From the NCBI GenBank assembly GCA_015486105.1, contig WFSI01000038.1:1-40895 (forward strand): a stretch of 40,895 nucleotides of DNA, written 5' to 3'. Each line of letters opens with the position of its first letter. Positions within the stretch are counted from its first letter, which is position 1. Made by a program: the position numbers and the translations under genes. This DNA comes from Aquificota bacterium. Its GTDB lineage: Bacteria; Thermosulfidibacterota; Thermosulfidibacteria; Thermosulfidibacterales; B14-G1. The notes beneath the pieces were generated by a model. The model saw only the letters and a list, made by a program, of their open reading frames with translations. It was not told the DNA's origin and searched no databases. Of this stretch, positions 32,716-40,300 are shown in pieces.

Positions 32716-33653
32716 CTCCTTATCACAGGCTTCTTACCCATTGGGATACCCTTCTCAATGTTACCCAGAAGAGATGGGAGCGTTTCATTTCTTTAAGGGA
32801 TGCTCAGGTTAAAGACGAGGTCAGGGTGGGGGAAACAGAGGCAAGGGAGCTTTTTGAGAGGGTCTTTGAGGCCTTAAGGCGAATGTTGGGAGGGCCCGCT
32901 CTTCCCCCCAAGATGGTTTTTTTTCCTGCTATCTCTCGGATGAAGAGAAAGCTCGTATACCTTTCTTTAGGCCTGGCAATGGTGATTGTGGCCCTATTTT
33001 TGGTGGTGGTCTATATGGTAAAAATGAAGACCCTTTCCGTCAATGAGGGATACTACTGTATCCTTCCTATTCTCTTTGTGGCTCCTTTTCCTTGGACTAT
33101 GTATAGGCGTATCCGGGAGTATATGGATCAGGGGTCTTACTATTTAAGCCCGGGGGAGGTGGTTATTTACGATCTGTATAGGAGCCGCTTCCTGTCTTAC
33201 TGTACCCATGAAGTAGCCAGCTATCTGTTGGAGCGTGAGGGTCCCTCTTGGGAGTTTTACAGGGAGGGTTGGGCCAGGGGAGTTCAATATAATGTGACAG
33301 AGGATTTGATGGTAGAAGGTGAAGAGGGAGTGCCCCTTTCTTCCCTTCAACTCATGCTGGGAGAGCTTAGGTTGGCTTTGGAGTGGCTTTCCCGCCAGGG
33401 TAAGAAGGGACTCCCATCCTGGGTGAAAGCCCTGCCTGGTCCCTATTCCCCTTCGTGGTGGAAGGGATTTTTGGGCATAAACAGGGTTCCTACTCCTGAC
33501 GTCGTATCCCGAGCCCTGTCAACGGCTTATTTCCAGGTGTTGGAAGAGAAAGAGGACATAGGGGTGTACAGAGAGTACTTAGAGGGAAAGGTGGATGAAA
33601 GATGGCCCTTTGTGTCGGCAAATCCCCAGGACTGGGAAGAAACTGGCGATTAG
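32712..33653 (+). CDS. Unknown two-helix membrane protein in HD-GYP-like operon
   Basis: 313 residues; I do not recognise the family. A ~75-residue N-terminal cytoplasmic part is followed by two membrane helices (~81-103 LVYLSLGLAMVIVALFLVVV and ~113-130 YYCILPILFVAPFPW) with a short loop. A ~180-residue C-terminal domain begins SYYLSPGEVVIYDLYRSRFL. No catalytic motif stands out. It starts in an ATGA overlap with the HD gene, so it is translationally coupled and probably acts with it, perhaps as its membrane anchor or target. Its 3' end overlaps the KamA-like gene by 52 bases. Confidence 0.78.
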   Translation: MTPYHRLLTHWDTLLNVTQKRWERFISLRDAQVKDEVRVGETEARELFERVFEALRRMLGGPALPPKMVFFPAISRMKRKLVYLSLGLAMVIVALFLVVVYMVKMKTLSVNEGYYCILPILFVAPFPWTMYRRIREYMDQGSYYLSPGEVVIYDLYRSRFLSYCTHEVASYLLEREGPSWEFYREGWARGVQYNVTEDLMVEGEEGVPLSSLQLMLGELRLALEWLSRQGKKGLPSWVKALPGPYSPSWWKGFLGINRVPTPDVVSRALSTAYFQVLEEKEDIGVYREYLEGKVDERWPFVSANPQDWEETGD

Positions 33654-34591
33654 AGCTTGCTCGGTCCCTTCAAGACTTTGAGGGTATAGAAAGGGTTTTT
33701 CATTTTCGGCCTCATGAAAAAGAAAGGATAAAGGAGGTTTGTAGGAGGTATCCTCCTTTCATTACTCCTTTTTTTCTCTCCCTTATGGACCATCGGGATC
33801 CTCAAGATCCTCTTCGCCTTCAGGCAGTTCCCACTGTCTACGAACTCTCTCCAGGCCTGGATGATCCCCTGGCTGAGGAGGCCTTTTCCCCTTTTTCTCA
33901 TGCTGTCCACAGGTACCCCAATCGCCTTCTTGTGGTTTCCACCAACCTCTGTGGAATCCATTGTCGCTACTGTTTCCGGAAGAGGAATTGGAGTAAGCCC
34001 ACCTTCTTTTTCTCCCAATGGAAGAAGCTGGAGGCCTATCTCTATGATCACGGTGAGATAACTGATCTTCTTATTTCTGGGGGAGACCCCTTTCTTATGC
34101 CCGTGGCAGACCTTGAAAGGATCCTGTCTTTGGCTCGCAGGGTTCGGATAAAGGTGATAAGGCTGGGGACCAGGATACCTGTTGTCTTGCCCTTTCGCAT
34201 AGACTGTGCCCTTCTGCGCCTCTTGGAGCCTTATGCCCCTTTGTGGATCTGCCTCCACGTGAACCATCCCCGGGAGCTAACAGATGAACTGGGAGGGGCT
34301 GTAGAGGCCCTCTCCAAGGTAGGGTGCTCTGTGGTCTCCCAAACGGTCCTTCTGAGAGGAATAAATGATCAGGCAGACACTTTGGCTCGGCTTTTCATGG
34401 GCCTTTTGTCCATGGGGGTGAAACCTTACTATCTCTTTCAGTGCGATCCGGCCCCTGGCACTGATCACTTCAGGGTCCCTGTGGAGGAAGGAAGGAGCCT
34501 GATGAAGGCCCTGTGGGGAAGGGTCTCCGGCTTAGCTTACCCCCATTATGCCATGGATCTCCCTGGCGGTGGGGGAAAGGTGCTCCTCTGA
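33602..34591 (+). CDS. KamA-family radical SAM / PLP enzyme (lysine 2,3-aminomutase-like)
   Basis: 329 residues. The cluster motif is TNLCGIHCRYCFRKRNW. PLP Lys is in the terminal DLPGGGGK, and the two aspartates that hold substrate lysine in clostridial aminomutase have counterparts (FQCDPAPGTDHFRVPV and MDLPGGGGK). The chain stops three residues after the PLP lysine, lacking the C-terminal domain of ~416-residue KamA and nearer the size of EpmB (~340), which modifies elongation factor P. No efp or epmA is visible. The start at ATG 33602 is behind AAAGG inside the upstream gene; a later start is possible. Confidence 0.85.
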   Translation: MALCVGKSPGLGRNWRLELARSLQDFEGIERVFHFRPHEKERIKEVCRRYPPFITPFFLSLMDHRDPQDPLRLQAVPTVYELSPGLDDPLAEEAFSPFSHAVHRYPNRLLVVSTNLCGIHCRYCFRKRNWSKPTFFFSQWKKLEAYLYDHGEITDLLISGGDPFLMPVADLERILSLARRVRIKVIRLGTRIPVVLPFRIDCALLRLLEPYAPLWICLHVNHPRELTDELGGAVEALSKVGCSVVSQTVLLRGINDQADTLARLFMGLLSMGVKPYYLFQCDPAPGTDHFRVPVEEGRSLMKALWGRVSGLAYPHYAMDLPGGGGKVLL

Positions 34592-35331
34592 TGTCTCTTC
34601 GGGTCCGCTTAGACCGGCTTTTGGTGGAGAGGGGGCTGGTAGAGAGCAGGGAAAAGGCCCGCTCTTTGATCATGGCTGGGGAGGTCTGGGTGAAGGGATG
34701 CCGGGTGGACAAAGCGGGTAGGGCCTTTCCCCGGGATGTGGATGTAGAGATTAGGGGTCGAACCTGTCCCTATGTTTCCCGGGGGGGATTGAAGCTGGAA
34801 GGGGCTTTGGAAGCCTTGGGTGTAAAAGTGAAGGACAAAGTGATAGCCGATTTGGGGGCCTCTACAGGGGGCTTTACCCATTGTCTCCTCTCCAAGGGTG
34901 CAAAGAAGGTTTACGCCGTGGATGTGGGCTATGGACAACTCCATTGGAAACTCCGCCATGATCCTCGAGTGGTTACGTTGGAAAGAACCAACGTGAGATA
35001 TCTGGAGCCTTCTGCCCTGGGTGAAACGGTTGACTTAGTGGTGGCCGACCTATCCTTTATTTCCCTTACCCTGGTATTACCCATCATTGCCCGGATCCTG
35101 AAGCCGGGTGGTGAGGCCCTCTTACTGGTAAAGCCCCAGTTTGAGGTGGGCCGTGAGAAGGTGGGTAAGGGTGGAGTAGTTAAAGATGAAAAGGATCGCC
35201 TTGGGGCCATGGATAAGGTGAAGCAAGCTGCCCAGGCGCTGGGCTTTCGGCCTTTGGGTTGGGTGGACTCTCCTGTGCCTGGGGCCAAAAAGGGGAACGT
35301 GGAGATCTTTTTACACCTGAGTCTTCCCTAA
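34591..35331 (+). CDS. tlyA: TlyA-family RNA 2'-O-methyltransferase / hemolysin A homologue
   Basis: 246 residues. The N-terminal S4 domain (VRLDRLLVERGLVESREKAR, residues ~3-62) is followed by an FtsJ-like Rossmann domain: VIADLGASTGGFTHCLL, VYAVDVGYGQL, VVADLSFISL and LVKPQFEVG. TlyA proteins methylate cytidine 2'-OH in 16S/23S rRNA. The start ATG shares one base with the TGA of the KamA gene (TGATG), and the 26-codon longer track start is rejected. The 3' end overlaps metF by 21 bases. Confidence 0.92.
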   Translation: MSLRVRLDRLLVERGLVESREKARSLIMAGEVWVKGCRVDKAGRAFPRDVDVEIRGRTCPYVSRGGLKLEGALEALGVKVKDKVIADLGASTGGFTHCLLSKGAKKVYAVDVGYGQLHWKLRHDPRVVTLERTNVRYLEPSALGETVDLVVADLSFISLTLVLPIIARILKPGGEALLLVKPQFEVGREKVGKGGVVKDEKDRLGAMDKVKQAAQALGFRPLGWVDSPVPGAKKGNVEIFLHLSLP

Positions 35332-36180
35332 GAGCTCGGTGAGGATGGCCTCGGTAGCCCTTGACCGGTTGAGGGTATAGAAGTGCAGGGCCTTAATGCC
35401 GTGATTCAACAAGTCCCTGCACTGGTTATAGGCGTGTTGGATTCCCAATCTCCGAACCTCTTCGGGATGGCTGGCCTTTTCCATGGTCTCTATGAGGTTC
35501 CTGGGGATGGTGGCACCGCATAGCTGGGTAAAGCGCATCACCTGCTTCAGGTTGGTGATGGGCATGATGCCGGGGATGATGGGTACCTGGATGCCGATGG
35601 CTCTGGCCCTGTCCACGAAATTATAAAAGTATTTATTGTCAAAAAAAAGCTGGGTCACCACAAAGTCCGCGCCTTTATCTACCTTGAGCTTGAGATACTT
35701 CAGGTCTGCCTCCTTATCGGGATTCTCTATATGCCCCTCAGGGTAACCTGCCACACCTATACAGAAATCCCATTTCTTCCTGATAAACTCTAACAACTGA
35801 AAGGCGTATCGAAAGCCTCCAGCCACGGGTTTGAATTCCCTTTCCCCTTGGGGAGGATCTCCCCTTAGGGCCAGGAGGTTCTCTATGCCCCTTTTCTGAA
35901 GCCAGTCTAAGGTCTGGGCCAGTTCCTCTTTGGTGGCCCCCACACAGGTAAGGTGGGCCACTACGTTTAGACCCTGATCCTTTATCCTTTGGGCCAGCTC
36001 TAAGCTTTTGTCTTTGGTGGTGCCCCCTGCCCCGTAGGTAATGGAGACGAAGCCTGGGTTCCATCTCTTTAGTCTCTCCAAATTCTGGAATAAGGCCTCT
36101 TCCTCTTCCAGGGTTTTTGGGGGAAAAAACTCGAATGATATGACCAAGGGGCTTTTCTGCAGGGTCTCCTTTACAAGCAT
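35311..36180 (-). CDS. metF: Methylenetetrahydrofolate reductase
   Basis: 289 residues in the chosen frame. VISFEFFPPKTLEEEEALFQ, FVSITYGAGGTTKDKSLELA, NLLALRGDPPQGE and DFVVTQLFFDNKYFY are core MetF motifs with FAD and folate contacts; PIIPGIMPITNLKQV closes the barrel. It makes the 5-methyltetrahydrofolate that MetE (left end) uses, or works in a Wood-Ljungdahl branch. ATG 36180 fits the family N-terminus best; TTG 36216 extends it by 12 residues. No MetV-like partner gene is adjacent. Confidence 0.93.
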   Translation of the reverse strand: MLVKETLQKSPLVISFEFFPPKTLEEEEALFQNLERLKRWNPGFVSITYGAGGTTKDKSLELAQRIKDQGLNVVAHLTCVGATKEELAQTLDWLQKRGIENLLALRGDPPQGEREFKPVAGGFRYAFQLLEFIRKKWDFCIGVAGYPEGHIENPDKEADLKYLKLKVDKGADFVVTQLFFDNKYFYNFVDRARAIGIQVPIIPGIMPITNLKQVMRFTQLCGATIPRNLIETMEKASHPEEVRRLGIQHAYNQCRDLLNHGIKALHFYTLNRSRATEAILTELLGKTQV

Positions 36181-36234
36181 GGCATCACCATTAATCCAGA
36201 CCCGATTCAACGTCAAGCTTTTAATGGGGGAGAA

Positions 36235-36300
36235 ATGTCAAAGGAGATAGTAAAGCTCATTAAAATAGCAGGGTGGGAAGTTGAAGAGCCTATTGTATAA
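36235..36300 (+). pseudogene. 21-codon ORF resembling the N-terminus of a HicA-like toxin (possible remnant)
   Basis: Behind GGGGGAGAA an ATG opens MSKEIVKLIKIAGWEVEEPI, which ends at TAA. The pattern KxLIKLLKxxGW is the usual first helix of HicA mRNA-interferase toxins. No continuation (such as GSHH) is found after the stop, and no HicB follows. It may be a truncated relic or a chance match. Confidence 0.25.
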
Positions 36301-36321
36301 ATCACTATGGATTTTTTGAGG

Positions 36322-37200
36322 CTATTGGTTTAAATCATAGGACCAGTAAATCTTAATGCCTTTTTCTTTAGTGTATTTCTCCACGTCTGGGGTGATGGTG
36401 TGGACCACGGCCACAGTGAGGATATGGTCTTCATGAACGCCTTCCAGGGATGAAATGAGTTTCACGTGCTTCATAAATTTATTTACCTCTCTTTTAGAGA
36501 GGCTTGTCTTGGCTTCCCCCAGAATGAGGACCTTCTCACCGTTTCTCTTGCCCCACCCATAGATGTTGATCTGGATGTATCTCTTGCCATCAGGTCCCAG
36601 AATATACTTTCTCAGCAGTCTGTCTTCTATTTGTAGATCCAGATCCCTTTTTAGGAGGATAGGAAGGGCCATGTAACTCTTGTTTTCTAACTCGTACCCC
36701 ACAGCATCGGACATGCTCTCCAGTCTCTTGCGGGTTTCGCTGTGATCCTCTACCAATTTGGTTAGCACTTTTTCAGTTTTTCTTTGGGCCTCTGCGAGTT
36801 GATCTACCCTGGCAGTGAGTTGCTCCAGTCTTTCTTCAGTCCTTTTCTGAGCCTCTGCGAGTTGATCTACCCTGGCAGTGAGTTGCCCCAGTCTCTCTTC
36901 AGTCCTTTTCTGAGCCTCTGCGAGTTGATCTACCCTGGCAGTGAGTTGCCCCAGTCTTTCTTCAGTCCTTTTCTGAGCCTCTGCGAGCTGATCTACCCTG
37001 ATGGTGAGTTGCCCCAGTCTCTCTTCAGTCCTTTTCTGAGCCTCTGCGAGCTGGTTCACTACTTCCTTGAGCTCCAGAAAATCCTCTCGCCTTACAGACT
37101 CTCCCACTACCTTCTGAATGGCCCTCGCCACCTTCAGAAGGGGACCCCTAAGCTCAGGGGGTAGCTCTTCAAAGGCCTCAAGCAATTCCACCTCTAACAA
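36322..37200 (-). CDS. Coiled-coil tandem-repeat protein with PD-(D/E)XK-like C-terminal domain
   Basis: 292 residues starting at TTG 37200 (AAGGAGG six bases upstream). Residues ~1-45 are a helical start, then four-plus copies of a 21-residue unit (QLAEAQKRTEERLGQLTARV) make a long parallel coiled coil. The C-terminal ~130 residues (AVGYELENKSYMALP, YIQINIYGWGKRNGEKVLIL, GEAKTSLS) resemble nuclease-like DUF3782-type domains: E-x-K is present as GEAK, but Asn stands at NIYG where an Asp would be expected for catalysis. Proteins of this type are common in thermophiles and hot-spring cyanobacteria; their role is unknown. Confidence 0.75.
   Translation of the reverse strand: MLEVELLEAFEELPPELRGPLLKVARAIQKVVGESVRREDFLELKEVVNQLAEAQKRTEERLGQLTIRVDQLAEAQKRTEERLGQLTARVDQLAEAQKRTEERLGQLTARVDQLAEAQKRTEERLEQLTARVDQLAEAQRKTEKVLTKLVEDHSETRKRLESMSDAVGYELENKSYMALPILLKRDLDLQIEDRLLRKYILGPDGKRYIQINIYGWGKRNGEKVLILGEAKTSLSKREVNKFMKHVKLISSLEGVHEDHILTVAVVHTITPDVEKYTKEKGIKIYWSYDLNQ
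36788..37053. repeat. 63-bp tandem minisatellite inside the coiled-coil gene (4.2 copies)
   Basis: The word GCCTCTGCGAG recurs at 36788, 36851, 36914, 36977 and 37040, exactly 63 bases apart, with few substitutions between copies. Each unit encodes 21 residues, three heptads, so copy changes keep both frame and heptad register. Confidence 0.95.
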
Positions 37201-37285
37201 GTTTGACCTCCTTGCTTAAAACAAGATAACCAAACAGAAGGGCTATGTCCACAGCTCATCTATGACCCTGATAGATTTAACAAGG

Positions 37286-37314
37286 GCGGGATGGCGTTTT
37301 ATAGGCCATCCCGC
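37286..37314. terminator. Hairpin after pilY1, possible terminator
   Basis: GCGGGATGGC, nine bases, GCCATCCCGC: a perfect ten-pair stem 14 bases past the pilY1 stop on the minus strand. The following bases (CCTTGTTAAAT) hold only a poor T-run, so termination efficiency is doubtful. Confidence 0.5.
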
Positions 37315-37327
37315 TGCTTGTAGTCCC

Positions 37328-40300
37328 CTACTTTTCCATCCAGAACTGGACCTTTTCTGGCATAAAGACCGGCTGATTGCTGACCTCTACCACCTGACCT
37401 GTGGAGAGCTGGATGTAGGTCTTTAGCTTCTTGCCCACCCTTTTAGAGACAATACCTTCTCCGACGGCCGGGGCACCCTGGCCGATGTTCACGGATTTTT
37501 CTATAATGCCGTTCAGATAGGCTTCACTCCTGAGAATGGTGGGCTGTTTGTAGGGTATGCCCGCCTTGTAATAGAGGGAGTATAGGGAAGAGTCGCCCCC
37601 GAAACCGCACACGTCTGAACTGGGGGTAAAAGTGGTGTACATGGCCAACTGGCCTATTACTGAGGGCTTGGAAATAACCCTTTCGGCAGGACTGGAAACA
37701 TTGAGGGTGAGCTTCCATCCGTCGTGCTGTGCAGCTATAAAGTTTGCACATGCCTGCCAGTCGGTGTAGCTCTCGCAATTGCTAACTGTTACACCTGTTA
37801 CCTTTGTTACTACCTTGTCTCCGCAGTGGCACTCGTTATTCTGCTTTGCTGGTTGGTCATCCGAGCAGGTATCTACCTCTCCTCCTTCGCACATGCACAC
37901 GTAGTCAGCTACACCCGCTGAGATTTCTATATTGGTGGTGTCGTAAATGTTTGTGACGGGGTTGCAAGTGGTTTCATATCCCCAGGCCCCGTCGTGGTAT
38001 CCCCAACAAGTATCTTTAACACCGTAAATGTACTGTTGGTCTGTACTGGTCTTGTCCGTTTCGCCAAAGTACTTTCCGGTGCCAAAGTAGCACCAGAGAT
38101 TACCCTGGTCGTCAAATGCGAATTCAGGTGAAGCGGTGACGGGACCATCGGTGTTGACGAAAGTGGTAATATTATCACCAGTGGTCCAAGTAGTAGGCGA
38201 AGCTCCTTTCGTCAGGATGCGAAGCATCTGCCCAGAGAAGGTACTCCCACTTTTTTCCACTGTGCCACAGTAAATGGCATCCACCGTATAGTCGTTGTCG
38301 GGGTCCACAGCAACACAGTCTCCAGTGTACGAATCGGTGGTGGGCAAGGGGAGTTTTTTGGCCAAAGAACCGTCTCTCAGGTCAATGGCATAAATATACC
38401 CCTGGCTTGGTGGAATGTCTCCGCTGTAGTCGGTGGGTCCGGATCCCAAAACTACATACCAGTTACCGTTCTGGTTTGAGTCTCCTATTCTCACAACAGC
38501 GGGGTATGAGGTGGTGAATCCCAGGTCAGGATCGGTAAATTCCCACAGCAGGCTCGGATTCTCTGGATCGGTTATATCTAAGGCAAAAATTGACGAAAGG
38601 CCCACTTTTTTCCCGTTTACAACGGGGACGTTACTGGGGGGGTCGGGGCTTCCGCCAAACCTTAGCTCTCCTATAAGGATGGTACGCCAGGAGTCTTTAG
38701 TTTTTGTAGCAGAAGCATTTCCGTTGATACTTGTATCTAAGAGCATTGACCTTTGATCTACGTAGTAGATGTGGCAATAGTCTGGATAGGCTAAGTACTT
38801 CAGATAGGGTAGGGTGTTCATAGGAATATAGGCCCATACCTCCTCTCCAATATCATGGGTCGCCCCGGAAGGCTTAATGACGGCTGCTTGGACATTTGGG
38901 TAATTGGTTCTATCGGGGTTTTCTTTTATTCTGCCCAAGTAGAAGCAGTGAAGCATGCCATCATTGGCCCCAACAAACAGATAATCGTCCCTTTTGATGG
39001 GATCTGTCTGGGTAGGGTCATATAACTTGTCCCTTATAAAGTCCCGATATGTGCTGTCGTTGTATCGGATGTCGTAAGTCCCCAGGGGGAAGTGAGAAAG
39101 GACCCGAGGAGTAGAGTAGACGATGTCACCCAGCTTCCAGACCTTTTCATTAATAGTTCGGTCCCTATGGCTCTTTGTGCATGTCGGATAACTACAAGAT
39201 CCATTGTCGCTGTCGGTACAAATATCAACGTCGTTTCCTCTTACATAATTGATGATGTTTTGGGCATCATCTGAATCACAGGCTCTTAAATAATTAGATA
39301 GAATCGACGAATAATCAGTTGAAAAAGTATCATTTTTGTCTATTTTTGAATCACCGTTCAAATCTACTCCCGTGAAGATATGTCTGCTATCGGCACTCAT
39401 GTTCAGGAGTTTATCTCCGATGTCCCAAATGGTTTCGGCTTCATCTAAGGTTTCAGTTTGACTCAAATCGCAAGGACTTTCCACATTACCATCTGAGTCA
39501 GAGTCGAATAGGTAAAGCTTGGTTTTGCGATCGGCCGCGTCGAAAAAGAACTTTATTATATCGTCTTTGTCATACTCTAACTGTGCTGTAGAATTGGTTA
39601 CCGTGTGGCTTGGGTCAGTATCCTCTCGTATCTGGCCAAAGGGATCCACCCAGAACCCCCGGAGTTCACCTACCCATGAAAGTTCTTTGCTTCCAGATGA
39701 CATTCTGGGTAGGAAGTAGGCTTGGTTCAAGGTAGCGCTTCCTCGGGTGGAGGTTGAAAGAACGGAAACGGCGGTTCCTGATGAAGCCCTTTTCAGGATG
39801 TCGTAAATGGCCTGGGTAATTTTTCTTTGCAGCTCTGCGCCTTCCTGGGCCTCGTAGTAGTCGTCTGGCAGACCATCTCCATCTTTATCCCATTCTTTGC
39901 AGTAATCATTGTAGGTACCGTTTGGATCGCAATGGGAATCGGGCAGGCTCACGTCCCTGCTTCCATAAGGGTCATTATCCCCAGTATCCCAAGGGGGATA
40001 CTGGGTGTAAGGATAGGGCCAATGGTTATTGTCTTTGTCTTCAAATCCTCCATATATGGCTGTTTGTTGCATGGCGTTTCGTCCTTCTTGGCTGTCTGAG
40101 AAGGCGTAAACAGTGTAAGTTGTAACCACCTGAGAGCCATCTAAATCACTCCTGAGGTCGTAGTTCCTGTTCTCGTGGATGCCTAATTGCCCTTCCCTGG
40201 CAGGCACAACTGGATCAGCGTCTCCATTCCACTCTCCGTCAGATATGAGAAGAATAAAACTCTTTTGACACCAGTCAGTCCAAGGATCTTTGTTGCTTCC

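Noticed and set aside
36788-37053. Possible CRISPR array
   Set aside because: The 63-bp units are contiguous without spacers and encode an in-frame heptad repeat.
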